A stretch of 64,000 bases of DNA from Thalassobacillus pellis (GCF_016908295.1 NZ_JAFBDO010000007.1:62001-126000); one strand, 5' to 3'; counted from the first letter of the stretch, positions 43,965 to 53,402 are shown. Notes: generated by a model from the letters alone, not told the origin. Program-made: numbers and translations.

Positions 43965-44780
43965 TTAATCCATCCTTCTCAACATTTGTTTATCCTGCCT
44001 GTGCTTAGCTTGTGTAGCTTCGAACATTCTTTCGAACAACTCTCCGATATTAGCTTCAAGTGCTTGAATTCCTTCACCTGTAACTCCGCCTTTGACACTT
44101 ACCTTTTCTCTTAATTTTTGAAGAGTATAATGTTCTTTTGATAGTAATTCCCCATATCCAATCAGCATTTCACACGTCAAATCCGTTGCCGTATCATCAG
44201 GAAGCCCTGCAACTTCCCCAGCTGCAATAATCCATTTCTCCATCAGAAAACTCAAAAACGCAGGCCCACAGGAAACAATATCGGAACACACTCGAATGTA
44301 CTGCTCTTCTGTTTCAATTGGTTTGGAAATGAATTTAAATGTCTGTTTTAGTAAGGCTTTGGTAGTCGGTGTGACGTTTTGTCCGAATGTAATTAAACTT
44401 GCACCTTGGAATGCCCTGTTTGTAATGGAAGGAACAATCCTTGCAACCTGGCAAGGCAGGCATTGTTCCAGCTCATTGACATCCACAGGGCTTGTAATGG
44501 AAACGACACACTGGTCTTTTGACAAGCTTGCCGCTAATTCTTTGAACAAAGGTTTCATATCATGGGGTTTGACACAGATAAATACAATATCGGATTGTTC
44601 AGCAACTTTTATGATGTCTTTCTCTATATTCAGACCACTATACTTCTTTTTAAGGTTATAGGCTTTCTCCAAAGATCGGTTTGTAATCGTCAGGTCCTCC
44701 GAATCAAGAGCCCCACTGTCAAGTAATGATTCAATCAGAATCGTTCCCATATTCCCCGTTCCGATAACTCCCCAATTCAT
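43965..44780 (-). CDS. comER: ComER, pyrroline-5-carboxylate reductase family
   Basis: 271 residues with an N-terminal Rossmann motif (WGVIGTGNMGTILIESLL, 3-20) and the ProC-like C-terminal helical domain (SCGPAFLSFLMEKW and VSVKGGVTGEG). In Bacillus, comER is divergent from comEA and is linked to sporulation or biofilm control rather than proline synthesis. ATG 44780 has GGAGGG upstream. Confidence 0.93.
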   Translation of the reverse strand: MNWGVIGTGNMGTILIESLLDSGALDSEDLTITNRSLEKAYNLKKKYSGLNIEKDIIKVAEQSDIVFICVKPHDMKPLFKELAASLSKDQCVVSITSPVDVNELEQCLPCQVARIVPSITNRAFQGASLITFGQNVTPTTKALLKQTFKFISKPIETEEQYIRVCSDIVSCGPAFLSFLMEKWIIAAGEVAGLPDDTATDLTCEMLIGYGELLSKEHYTLQKLREKVSVKGGVTGEGIQALEANIGELFERMFEATQAKHRQDKQMLRRMD

Positions 44781-44862
44781 ATCTATCCCTCCTTTTCCTG
44801 TACATCAGTATCACAATTATATGTCCCAGTGCATGGTCGTATGAAAGGGTGTGTTTGATTAT

Positions 44863-45459
44863 ATGTTCTTTATCAAAAAATATGCTTGGCTCCTGGTCCC
44901 TGTACTTCTGCTTGTTTGGATTGTCTATGGAGTTGATGAAAAAGACAAACCAACCGATCAGCAGGGTCTGTCATTAAAGACAGAAGAATTTTCAACAGAC
45001 AGTGAAACAACGAAACGTTCTGAAGTGCAGAATCAAGTAATGGTCGATATCAAAGGAGAGGTTGCAACTCCTGGTGTCTATAAAACACCATTGAATAGCA
45101 GGGTAGCTGATGTAATTGATTTGGCGGGTGGGCTGACTGAACAAGCGGATCATACTTCCGTAAATATGGCTCAAAAAGTTCAGGATGAAATGATGATCAT
45201 TATCACTGCGAAGGGAAAGACCGGTGGTGCAGACGGTCAACATAATAGTGAAGGGAACGAAAATGGAAAAATAAGGATTAATTACGCAAGTGAAACCGAA
45301 ATTCAGAATTTGGAAGGTATTGGTCCATCAAAAGCAAAGGCTATTGTCAAATATCGAGAAGAGAATGGTTTATTTCGTACCCCTGAAGACTTGCTTGAAG
45401 TGGGAGGCATTGGTGAAAAAACACTTGATAATATCAGCGATGCTATCCAGCTCCCTTAA
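44863..45459 (+). CDS. comEA: Competence DNA receptor ComEA
   Basis: Membrane-anchored protein that binds transforming double-stranded DNA. In 198 residues: TM helix (6-24), a linker, a SLBB domain (about 58-118: VMVDIKGEVATPGVYK) and a C-terminal double helix-hairpin-helix (INYASETEIQNLEGIGPSKA and LLEVGGIGEKTLDNI). ATG 44863 was chosen; GTG 44851 has almost no gap to AAAGGG, while ATG has a rather long one, so the start is not certain. Confidence 0.93.
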   Translation: MFFIKKYAWLLVPVLLLVWIVYGVDEKDKPTDQQGLSLKTEEFSTDSETTKRSEVQNQVMVDIKGEVATPGVYKTPLNSRVADVIDLAGGLTEQADHTSVNMAQKVQDEMMIIITAKGKTGGADGQHNSEGNENGKIRINYASETEIQNLEGIGPSKAKAIVKYREENGLFRTPEDLLEVGGIGEKTLDNISDAIQLP

Positions 45460-45535
45460 TGCGTTGACGTTTTTACAAATGACCGTGTAAACTGAACTTT
45501 GACAACAGGCTACATAGAAAAGGAGATTATTTTAA

Positions 45536-46117
45536 ATGGAGCGAATTTCCTGGAATCAATATTTTATGGCACAAAGTCACTTGCTGAAAATGCGCAGTAC
45601 ATGCGAACGTCTGGCTGTAGGTGCCACGATTGTTAGAGATAAGCGAATGATTGCTGGAGGCTATAATGGCAGTGTGAGCGGAAGTGTGCATTGTGCTGAT
45701 GAGGGCTGTTATGTCATCGATGGGCACTGTGTCCGAACAATTCATGCAGAAATGAATGCCATTCTTCAATGTGCAAAATTCGGTGTAGCCACAGAAGGTG
45801 CAGAGATCTATGTCACCCATTTTCCGTGTGTTCACTGTTGTAAGGCGATTATCCAGGCTGGTATAAAGGCTGTCTATTATAGTACAGATTATCGCAACCA
45901 CCCATATGCAATCGAACTGTTCCGTGAAGCGGGCGTTGAAATGCATAAAGTGGAATTAGAGAACATCTCCCTTGATCCGTATCATTCAGAAAAGCTTGAG
46001 TTCATGGATGAGTTAATTAATGAAATAGAAGCCAGAGGGGCAGAACCTGAGAAGGTTTCAGGTTTGAAAGAAGTCGCAAAAAAGCTTTTTCATCAAAGCC
46101 ATACCCATGAAGCTTGA
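45536..46117 (+). CDS. comEB: dCMP deaminase family protein ComEB
   Basis: 193-residue zinc deaminase; HAEMNAI and PCVHCCKAI contain the zinc ligands and catalytic Glu. It is found in comE operons but is not required for transformation in B. subtilis. AAAGGAG precedes ATG 45536. It overlaps comEC by 11 nt. Confidence 0.95.
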   Translation: MERISWNQYFMAQSHLLKMRSTCERLAVGATIVRDKRMIAGGYNGSVSGSVHCADEGCYVIDGHCVRTIHAEMNAILQCAKFGVATEGAEIYVTHFPCVHCCKAIIQAGIKAVYYSTDYRNHPYAIELFREAGVEMHKVELENISLDPYHSEKLEFMDELINEIEARGAEPEKVSGLKEVAKKLFHQSHTHEA

Positions 46118-48410
46118 TTACCAGGGACAGTGGCATCTGGTGGCTGCTCCTTTTATGTTGGGGGGAATAGCTGCCGGAGGCCATATGGCTGCCTGGTTGA
46201 TTGGCGCAGTGGCAATATGTACAAGCTGTTATATGCGGTTAAGGAATCAAATGCTGGTCTGTATAATGGTTGCAGCCTTCCTATCAGGTTACGTTCTTAT
46301 CAGTAACGATTCCCCAAAGAAAGCCAAAGATACAGGTTCTTCCATTTCTCAAGGGGAAATAATAACACCAGTGAACGAAACAGACGTTAAAATGGAAGTG
46401 ACCATTCATGATAAATCCTCCAGGCAGAAAATGCTCGTTACCTATTTTAAAGGTGAGGATTCAGCGGGAAAGGTGAAAACTTTTCGTTCGTCCTGGAAGT
46501 ATGGCGCAAAATGTATGATCGATGCGGAAGTTACGCCAGTTGCGACGGCGACAAATCCTGGTCAATTTGATTTTCGTGCCTATCTTTTTCGAAGGGGAAT
46601 AGAAAAGCAAATTATTGTTGATGATAAAACACCCATTACATGTACGGGATCTTCATGGCTTGCAAACATACACGATATTCGGTCCGGATTGATTGATCGT
46701 ACTAAAAACCATCTCCCCGGAGAAACCGCTGACTGGGCTAATGCATTGATTCTTGGTGATATGGATGGTTTATCCCATGAAACAATCGAGTTGTTTCGCA
46801 GGTGGAATTTATCCCATATCCTTGCCATCTCCGGTATGCATGTTGGTCTATTGGCAGCGATTTGCTATTTTTGTCTGTACCGGACGGGGTTGATGACAAT
46901 AGAAAAAAGCCAGTGGTGCTTGGTTTTTATACTCCCGTTATATAGTGTTCTTGCTGGAGGAGCACCATCTGTTCTGCGTGCTGCAGCAATGATTTTCTGT
47001 GGATTGTTATTAGTTAAGGTCAGATATCGTCTGCAAATGACCGATATGATCAGTCTCCTGTTTATACTCTTCTTGTTCATTAATCCAGCCTATTTTTATC
47101 ATCTTGGTTTTCAGTTTTCCTTTCTTGCCACCTTTGCTCTTATCCTCTCAGGGAAATGGCTGAAAGGCTCTAATAAACTTCTTCTTCTCATCCGCATCAG
47201 TTTCATCAGTCAAATGGCCATCCTTCCGCTGCAACTCCATTATTTCTATCTTTTTAATCCCTTATCCTTAATCATTAATCTCCTCTTTGTTCCTTATTTC
47301 ACCATCCTTGTTATACCCTTTATGTTTGGGCTTTTCATGCTTCAATTTTTGTCCCTTCCATTTATGGATATATTGTCGGAAATGTTCACCATAGTAAACG
47401 GCCAAATTTTCAAGCTGCTCTATATAATGGATGATCATTTGTATTACCCATGGGTTACAGGGCAGTTGACCAGCGGATATATAGCTGCTTATTATGTGCT
47501 AATGATTATTATGTTCTCTTTTTTGGATAAAGAAAAACAAACGCAAGCATTTATCAGTTCCATTTTAGCCATTTTAATACTGGTCTTTTTTTCAGGGAAA
47601 GCTTATTTCAAAGAACACGGTTATTTAACTATGCTTGATGTCGGCCAAGGTGACTGTATGGTGATTGAACTTCCATATCGAAGAGGGATCGTAATGATTG
47701 ATGCGGCTGGTCCTGCTCCTTTCACCCAAAATAAAAATAAAATCGCTGAAGATATTATCCAGCCATTTTTACACTCGCGTGGTATTACAGAAGTGGATAC
47801 ATTGTTTATGACACATGAGGATGCGGATCATATTGGCAGTACGGAAAGGCTGGTAAGTCTGATAAAAGTAAATAGCGTTGTAGTAAGTCCATATTTCCGA
47901 TTTCCTGACAAGTTGAAAAAGGTGCTTGTAGAAAATGAAGTCGAGTTAGGGGTAGTTGGCCAGGGTTATGTAGAGATCGGTAGTCAAAAATTTTATTTTC
48001 TTAGTCCCAGGGAGGATCAAAAAGACACCAATCAGAATTCATTAGTCCTTTACACAGAATTTGGGGCTGCAAAATGGTTATTTACAGGGGATATATCGAT
48101 AAGGGAGGAAGAAAGAATCATTAAAGATTATCCTGCTCTTGATATCGATGTGTTGAAAGTGGCTCATCATGGGAGTAATACTTCGACATCTGAAGGGTTC
48201 CTCAAGGAAGTAAGACCATCGATAGCGTTAATTTCAGCAGGAAGAAAAAATCGATATGGGCATCCACACAAAGACATCGTTGACAGGCTTACGAAAAATC
48301 GAGTCGACATTCTGCGAACGGATCTACATGGCGCCATTCAGTATGCATATGATGACGAAAGAGGAACATTTACCTCTTTTCTCACGTATAGTAGGATAAA
48401 TAAGCGATAA
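46107..48410 (+). CDS. comEC: DNA uptake channel protein ComEC/Rec2
   Basis: A 767-residue membrane protein importing single-stranded DNA. It has N-terminal TM helices, an OB-like extracellular domain, the competence domain (ANALILGDMDGLSHETIELF, then HILAISGMHVGLLA) with several TMs, and a C-terminal metallo-beta-lactamase-like domain (LTMLDVGQGDCMVIELP; THEDADHIGS near 569; VAHHGS). It is complete, so the DNA-uptake channel should be functional. Confidence 0.96.
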   Translation: MKLDYQGQWHLVAAPFMLGGIAAGGHMAAWLIGAVAICTSCYMRLRNQMLVCIMVAAFLSGYVLISNDSPKKAKDTGSSISQGEIITPVNETDVKMEVTIHDKSSRQKMLVTYFKGEDSAGKVKTFRSSWKYGAKCMIDAEVTPVATATNPGQFDFRAYLFRRGIEKQIIVDDKTPITCTGSSWLANIHDIRSGLIDRTKNHLPGETADWANALILGDMDGLSHETIELFRRWNLSHILAISGMHVGLLAAICYFCLYRTGLMTIEKSQWCLVFILPLYSVLAGGAPSVLRAAAMIFCGLLLVKVRYRLQMTDMISLLFILFLFINPAYFYHLGFQFSFLATFALILSGKWLKGSNKLLLLIRISFISQMAILPLQLHYFYLFNPLSLIINLLFVPYFTILVIPFMFGLFMLQFLSLPFMDILSEMFTIVNGQIFKLLYIMDDHLYYPWVTGQLTSGYIAAYYVLMIIMFSFLDKEKQTQAFISSILAILILVFFSGKAYFKEHGYLTMLDVGQGDCMVIELPYRRGIVMIDAAGPAPFTQNKNKIAEDIIQPFLHSRGITEVDTLFMTHEDADHIGSTERLVSLIKVNSVVVSPYFRFPDKLKKVLVENEVELGVVGQGYVEIGSQKFYFLSPREDQKDTNQNSLVLYTEFGAAKWLFTGDISIREEERIIKDYPALDIDVLKVAHHGSNTSTSEGFLKEVRPSIALISAGRKNRYGHPHKDIVDRLTKNRVDILRTDLHGAIQYAYDDERGTFTSFLTYSRINKR

Positions 48411-48430
48411 ATATTATTATATCCGCTCAT

Positions 48431-48528
48431 TAGAAAAACTTGGCTTGTCGCCAAGTCCTTATGGCGAAAGCCTTAGTTTTGCTTATACTTTAATACTTTA
48501 ACAGAGTTAAACTTTCTTAAAGTATTAA
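48431..48528 (-). repeat. Dispersed palindromic repeat, full copy
   Basis: The reverse complement of this segment matches 19384-19463, with about 14 extra bp (CCATAAGGACTTGG) in the middle. It contains hairpins CTTGGC/GCCAAG and GGC-GCC, and an AT-rich arm with repeated ACTTTAA/TTAAAGT. It lies between comEC and its terminator. Confidence 0.8.
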
Positions 48529-48556
48529 AAAAGACTGCCCTTTGAGCAGTCTTTTG
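48529..48556. terminator. Bidirectional terminator between comEC and yqzM
   Basis: AAAAGACTGC pairs with GCAGTCTTTT around a short loop, with A- and T-runs on either side. Confidence 0.88.
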
Positions 48557-48564
48557 GGATTGGA

Positions 48565-48699
48565 TTATAGACCGATGACACTCACCACTACGCCAATGAA
48601 GAAAATGATGAAAAAGAACAAGAATGAAAAAATGAAGCCATTGGCAGAATCGATGACATCGTTGGTTTTTGTTTGTGCATCCTTCTTAAATTCATTCAC
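48565..48699 (-). CDS. yqzM: YqzM family small membrane protein
   Basis: A 44-residue frame from GTG 48699, with AGGAGG 7 nt upstream. The N-terminus NEFKKDAQTKTNDVIDSANGF matches the B. subtilis YqzM pattern as I recall it, followed by a single TM helix (about 23-43). The position next to comEC is also that of yqzM. The function is unknown. Confidence 0.85.
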   Translation of the reverse strand: MNEFKKDAQTKTNDVIDSANGFIFSFLFFFIIFFIGVVVSVIGL

Positions 48700-48775
48700 T
48701 GTAACCCCTCCTATATCTGGTTTTTAGTATAAGGCAAACAGAAGTAAAAATCCATAATCATTCAAAATAAAATAT

Positions 48776-48931
48776 AAAAAATCCTATTCGGATTATTTTT
48801 ATTGCCTTGGTTAGCAAGAGTTGTCATCTATAGTTTTTGTCCTTTTGGTCAATCTATAACCGAAGGACAATTTCGCCGCACTTTCTTACTCCCGGGAAAG
48901 AAGGTGCGACGTTCATATAGATTACTCAGGT
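48776..48931. other. Intergenic region with three inverted repeats
   Basis: Three hairpins in sequence: AATCC/GGATT followed by a T-rich run (48776-48804); GTCCTT-GGT/ACC-AAGGAC (about 48839-48868); and CGCAC-TTTCTT/AAGAA-GTGCG (about 48877-48910). No coding frame is supported. The first may be a terminator; the rest are unexplained. Confidence 0.45.
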
Positions 48932-48949
48932 ACCTCGAAAAAGATGCTT

Positions 48950-48978
48950 TTGACAAGGCTTCCTAACCGGCATAAAAT
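48950..48978 (+). promoter_or_regulatory. Promoter of holA
   Basis: TTGACA (48950-48955), 17 nt, TAAAAT (48973-48978). The mRNA leader would be about 80 nt and carries an AGGTG/CACCT hairpin (49019-49033). Confidence 0.82.
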
Positions 48979-49063
48979 TAGAACATTGGTTCTTTTAAGA
49001 AGGATAGGAACTAAACGAGGTGCCTGTCACCTTTTAAACCTTTTAGGCAGAGGTGGAAAACAA

Positions 49064-50110
49064 GTGAGTTATATGGATGTTCTGAAAAAAATTAACAAAA
49101 AGCAATTTTCCTCAGTGTACTTATTATATGGAACAGAATCTTACATGATTCAGGATATTAAGCAGAAAATATTGGCCAACGCCTTGAATGAAGAAGATCA
49201 GGATGTAAATGTATCCTCCTATGATCTTGAAGAAACACCGATAGAGGATGTTGTGACTGATGCAGAAACGTACCCTTTTTTTGGTGAGAGGAAAATTATC
49301 ATAGCGGACAAGCCTGTGTTTATGAAAGCAAAACCAGATAAACTACCTTTTGACCATAATGTAGATGCTCTGCAATCTTACCTTTCAAACCCGGCTGATT
49401 ATTCTATCCTTATTTTAACTGCCCCATACGAAAAGCTCGATGAGAGAAAAAAAGTCATAAAACTGCTTAAAAAGCAGGGGGAAGCAGTAGCTTGTGAACC
49501 TGTTAAAGAGTGGAATTTAGATGAATGGATCCAAACACTTGCTGACCAGTTACATATTCATGTGCCAAAGGAATTGCATGAACTGTTCATCAGGGAAATT
49601 GGAACAAACTTGATGGTGCTCCAAAGTGAAATGGAAAAACTTGCTTTGAACCTCGGTGAAAATGGCGTAGTTACGAAAGAGCTTGCGGAAGAAATGCTTT
49701 CTCATTCAGCGGAGGCATCTGGTTTGAAGTTGGTTGATGCGGTGATGGAAAGAAATTTATCTCGTGCCATCCATCTATATAAAGATCTTTTGCGTACCAA
49801 TGAAGATCCAATTGCACTGACCGCATTATTGGCATCTCAATTCCGAATAATATATCAGGCTAAGATTTTAAAACAGAAGGGATATGCTCCAAACCAGATG
49901 CGTCAATATATCCAGGCCCATCCATATGTGATTAAGATGGCTATGAAACGTGAACAGTACTTTACGCAAATAGAACTGGAACAAATCATGAATCAGTTAA
50001 CCGAAACTGATCAGCATATCAAGCAGGGAAGGGTAGAGAAAAACCTTGCCTTTGAACTACTTTTATACCAGCTGATCAATATTAAACAAGCTTCAGAACG
50101 AATCGGATAA
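49064..50110 (+). CDS. holA: DNA polymerase III delta subunit
   Basis: Clamp-loader wrench subunit of 348 residues (YqeN). The family shows in VYLLYGTESYMIQDIKQKI near the N-terminus, the non-ATPase AAA+ fold and C-terminal AFELLLYQLI. GTG 49064 was chosen because AGAGGTGG lies 7 nt upstream and the length then agrees with B. subtilis YqeN; a longer frame starts inside the leader. Confidence 0.94.
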   Translation: MSYMDVLKKINKKQFSSVYLLYGTESYMIQDIKQKILANALNEEDQDVNVSSYDLEETPIEDVVTDAETYPFFGERKIIIADKPVFMKAKPDKLPFDHNVDALQSYLSNPADYSILILTAPYEKLDERKKVIKLLKKQGEAVACEPVKEWNLDEWIQTLADQLHIHVPKELHELFIREIGTNLMVLQSEMEKLALNLGENGVVTKELAEEMLSHSAEASGLKLVDAVMERNLSRAIHLYKDLLRTNEDPIALTALLASQFRIIYQAKILKQKGYAPNQMRQYIQAHPYVIKMAMKREQYFTQIELEQIMNQLTETDQHIKQGRVEKNLAFELLLYQLINIKQASERIG

Positions 50111-50144
50111 CATGCAACATAGAAGATGGATAACGAAACCGAAT

Positions 50145-50193
50145 TAAAAAACGGAGTCCTGCTGCAGTTAAGGCAGAGGACTCCGTTTTTTTA
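50145..50193. terminator. Bidirectional terminator between holA and rpsT
   Basis: A perfect stem of about 15 bp (AAAAAACGGAGTCCT with AGGACTCCGTTTTTT) enclosing a small inner hairpin. T-runs occur on both strands. Confidence 0.93.
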
Positions 50194-50253
50194 GAAAAGT
50201 AAAAACGACCCTGGCAAGAGTCGCTTGTTGGTCATAAATTCAAAAAAAGCAGC

Positions 50254-50514
50254 TTACAGGCTGTTTACTTTTTTCTCTAGGCGAGATTTTTGACGATTGC
50301 CATTGTTTTGGTGGATGATTCCAGCCTGAACAGCTTTGTCAATTTTCTTTTTTGCAGTCTGAAGAGCGTTTTTAGCACTCTCTCCATCATTGTTATTCAC
50401 AAGAGTTTCGACGCGTTTAACAGCCGTACGCATATCCCCTTTGTATACAAGGTTTTGAGCGCGGCGGTCATCTGTTGTGCGTACACGCTTGATGGCAGAT
50501 TTAATATTTGGCAT
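50254..50514 (-). CDS. rpsT: 30S ribosomal protein S20 (bS20)
   Basis: 86 residues, highly basic three-helix protein: MPNIKSAIKRVRTTDDRRAQN at the start and AGIIHQNNGNRQKSRLEKKV at the end. GGGAGGTG precedes ATG 50514. Its minus orientation between holA and gpr is as in B. subtilis. Confidence 0.98.
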   Translation of the reverse strand: MPNIKSAIKRVRTTDDRRAQNLVYKGDMRTAVKRVETLVNNNDGESAKNALQTAKKKIDKAVQAGIIHQNNGNRQKSRLEKKVNSL

Positions 50515-50675
50515 GATTTCACCTCCCAGGTAAAAACATAAGACTCATTCATATCGAACAAGAGACATTTTACCAAAGCGTAACACAGTTTTCAATAGAT
50601 TTATAAAGACTGAGTGGGATACAGGTATAAAACAACGGTCTCTGCTCCAAGCTATTACCAAAAAGGAGACTAAAT

Positions 50676-51770
50676 ATGGGTGAAAATAGTATTGACTTTA
50701 CTGTACGTACGGATTTAGCTGTCGAGGCTAAGGAAATGGTCGTTAAAGATGAAAAGACTAACCAATATCCTGCGGGTATCGAAGTAGAAGAGAAAAAGGT
50801 CAATGACATTAATGTTACGTATGTCACCATTGATGAAGCAGCTGAGGAGCAGCTGGGGAAAAAACCGGGAAATTATGTAACCCTTGAGTCAAAAGCGATC
50901 AGGAATCAAGACACCCAAATGCAAAAAAAGCTCGCAGGTGTTTTAGCTGATGAACTTGGTTATTTATTCGAATTAAATAACATAAAACCGAACCAGGAAT
51001 GCTTGGTCGTTGGGTTAGGCAATCACAACGTAACTCCCGATGCACTTGGTCCGCTGGCGATGGAAAAGATCATGGTAACAACACACCTGTTCAAGCTTCG
51101 TCCAGAAACTGTATCGGAAGGATACCGTCCAGTATCAGCTATTACTCCAGGGGTAATGGGAGTGACGGGAGTTGAAACAAGTGACGTTATTCTTGGAATA
51201 ATCGAAAAAACAAAGCCTGATTTTGTTATCGCTATCGACGCCCTTGCCTCACGTTCTATCGACCGGATAAATGCAACCATTCAACTGTCAGATGCAGGGA
51301 TACATCCCGGCTCAGGAGTAGGCAATAAACGGAAAGAACTCAGCAAAGATACCCTTGATATTCCGGTGATTGCTGTTGGGGTTCCAACTGTTGTGGATGC
51401 TGTCACGATTACGAGCGATACCATCGACTATCTGCTTAAGCATCTTGGGCGGGAATGGAGAGAAAAAGATGATCCTTCCAAATCCCTTACTCCTGCCAGC
51501 ATGACATTTGGAGAACGGGAATTGCGTGAAGAAGATTTGCCAGGGGAAGAACAGCGAAGAGCTATCCTTGGAATGGTCGGCGGGCTGCAGGAACAAGAAA
51601 AGCGTCAGTTGATCGGAGAAGTACTAAAACCTCTGGGCCATAACCTGATGGTTACCCCTAAAGAAGTAGACGGTTTCATCAAGGATATGGCACATACGTT
51701 AGCGGCTGGTATTAACGGCGCCCTCCATCAAAGCGTAGAAGGAGAAGATTCTCAATCTTTCACACGTTAA
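50676..51770 (+). CDS. gpr: Germination protease GPR
   Basis: Spore protease that degrades small acid-soluble proteins during germination. The 364-residue zymogen has the self-processing region [14 protein letters not shown] near the N-terminus, which mimics the SASP cleavage site. [16 protein letters not shown] and [22 protein letters not shown] are typical. AAAGGAG precedes ATG 50676. spoIIP follows after 93 nt, as in B. subtilis. Confidence 0.97.
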   Translation: MGENSIDFTVRTDLAVEAKEMVVKDEKTNQYPAGIEVEEKKVNDINVTYVTIDEAAEEQLGKKPGNYVTLESKAIRNQDTQMQKKLAGVLADELGYLFELNNIKPNQECLVVGLGNHNVTPDALGPLAMEKIMVTTHLFKLRPETVSEGYRPVSAITPGVMGVTGVETSDVILGIIEKTKPDFVIAIDALASRSIDRINATIQLSDAGIHPGSGVGNKRKELSKDTLDIPVIAVGVPTVVDAVTITSDTIDYLLKHLGREWREKDDPSKSLTPASMTFGERELREEDLPGEEQRRAILGMVGGLQEQEKRQLIGEVLKPLGHNLMVTPKEVDGFIKDMAHTLAAGINGALHQSVEGEDSQSFTR

Positions 51771-51813
51771 ATTTAATAGAGGAAATGATAGAGAACAGTT
51801 CTATTTTTTCTAA

Positions 51814-51854
51814 CCCTTCATAGACTTTAGTAATCAGCTTAAGGTCATGAAGGG
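51814..51854 (+). promoter_or_regulatory. Long hairpin covering the spoIIP ribosome binding site
   Basis: CCCTTCAT (51814-51821) pairs with ATGAAGGG (51847-51854) and GACTTTAG (51823-51830) with TTAAGGTC (51839-51846), giving about 16 bp with one bulged A and an 8-nt loop. The best SD, AAGGG at 51850-51854, 9 nt before ATG 51864, is in the 3' arm. No T-run follows, so it is not a standard terminator. Confidence 0.6.
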
Positions 51855-51863
51855 AATGGGGAT

Positions 51864-53027
51864 ATGAAAAAAAAGAAGCTTCTGCCGACGCTTAGAAACC
51901 AAAGGGTCAAAGGCTTATATACGCGCACTGGCATGGCAGTCGGTGCTATGCTGGCCCTGCTCCTGATCATCGGCGCGATGACAAGTGTCAATTCTACTTA
52001 CCGGATATATTCTGAAACGATTCAAAGCTGGACAAGTCAAATTGAAGGTCCCTCCTTTCTCTATTTGTTCAGCTTGGAAAACCGAGTTTTCAAAGAAGCT
52101 TATCCAGAAAACCTGGAACCACCGGAATTATCGACTCTGTCTTTCCAGTTGGCAACCAGCCTTACTCCTAATGATCCAAGAAGCTTACTCGGACATGAAC
52201 TTCCTGGTCTTTCTACTTATAATGGTGAAATAATTATTGCCGGGAAAGGAACGGATTACGCCAACTTACCTGTAGAATCGCATGCGCCATTGGATGTTGT
52301 CCAGAAAGAGCAGGAGGCGGTTGAGGGAGAAGAAAAAGATCCTCCAGAAAAAGATAAACAACAAGGACCTAGCACAAATGGGAAAAATATCGTCTACATT
52401 TATCATTCTCATAATCGGGAATCCTTTCTTCCGCATTTACCTGAAGGTACTGATTCTGTTTTTCACAGTGAAGTCAATATTACAAAAGTCGGCGATCGTT
52501 TAGGGGAAAGTCTGGAGGCTAACGGCATAGGTGCAATGGTAGATCATACAGATATAACGGGGAGCCTGTCAGGTAAAGGAATGGAGTATTACGAATCCTA
52601 TGATGCCGCCAGACCTGTAGTAAAGGAAGCGATGGCAGAAAACGAAAGCCTGACATACTTTTTTGACCTGCACCGTGATGCTTTAAAGAGAAAAGATACG
52701 ACTACTGAAATTAATGGAAAAGATTATGCGCGAATCATGTTTGTTATAGGGGCAGAACATCCAGATTATGAAAAAAACCTCCAGTTAGCGACAGATCTGC
52801 ATAAAAAAATAGAGGAAAAATATCCTGGTATCAGCCGGGGGGTCATCAAAAAAGAAGGAAGCGGCGTTGATGGAAAGTATAATCAGGATTTATCCCAAAA
52901 AGCTATCCTGATTGAATTCGGAGGGGTAGAGAATAAACTGGAAGAGTTATATCGCACAGCTGATATTGTAGCGGAAGTGTTCAGTGACTATTACTGGGAG
53001 GATACAGAAAAAGTATCTGCAGAATAA
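51864..53027 (+). CDS. spoIIP: Stage II sporulation protein P (SpoIIP)
   Basis: Mother-cell amidase/endopeptidase of the DMP engulfment machine. In 387 residues: basic N-terminus, TM helix (about 21-43), linker, then the catalytic domain with YIYHSHNRESF, YFFDLHRDA and ILIEFGGVENK carrying the metal ligands and glutamate. It is intact. Confidence 0.96.
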   Translation: MKKKKLLPTLRNQRVKGLYTRTGMAVGAMLALLLIIGAMTSVNSTYRIYSETIQSWTSQIEGPSFLYLFSLENRVFKEAYPENLEPPELSTLSFQLATSLTPNDPRSLLGHELPGLSTYNGEIIIAGKGTDYANLPVESHAPLDVVQKEQEAVEGEEKDPPEKDKQQGPSTNGKNIVYIYHSHNRESFLPHLPEGTDSVFHSEVNITKVGDRLGESLEANGIGAMVDHTDITGSLSGKGMEYYESYDAARPVVKEAMAENESLTYFFDLHRDALKRKDTTTEINGKDYARIMFVIGAEHPDYEKNLQLATDLHKKIEEKYPGISRGVIKKEGSGVDGKYNQDLSQKAILIEFGGVENKLEELYRTADIVAEVFSDYYWEDTEKVSAE

Positions 53028-53043
53028 TCATGGAGGTGGTTTA

Positions 53044-53394
53044 ATGGTCAAATATATCATGTTCATACTGGTTACGATTTCCTTGTTTCTTTTCGGTGTA
53101 TTATTCGGAATTAATCAGGCTAGTGAAGGAGTAGTACAGACAAGAGGATACACGACCGACCAGCTCCATGAGGCTCTGGTCATCAAAGATAAAACCAATG
53201 ACACGTATGATGTGACTGTCATGGGCGTTCCAATTGAACAGCATAGTGTAGAGGAAAAACTGCATGTGTACAAATCGGAAGCTGCTCACTCCAGTGTGAA
53301 AGTTGCAGAAGCCTTAGGTACAGGAGTAACGAAAGTATATGACCTGTTCATTACCACAGTCGCTAAAATTGTAGAACCATTATTTGAAACATAA
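53044..53394 (+). CDS. yqxA: YqxA family protein (DUF3679)
   Basis: A 116-residue protein with one N-terminal TM helix (about 4-22) followed by an extracytoplasmic part containing GVPIEQHSVEEKLH. It lies 16 nt after spoIIP with GGAGGTGG before ATG 53044, which suggests expression with spoIIP. The function is unknown. Confidence 0.85.
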   Translation: MVKYIMFILVTISLFLFGVLFGINQASEGVVQTRGYTTDQLHEALVIKDKTNDTYDVTVMGVPIEQHSVEEKLHVYKSEAAHSSVKVAEALGTGVTKVYDLFITTVAKIVEPLFET

Positions 53395-53402
53395 TTGATC
53401 AG

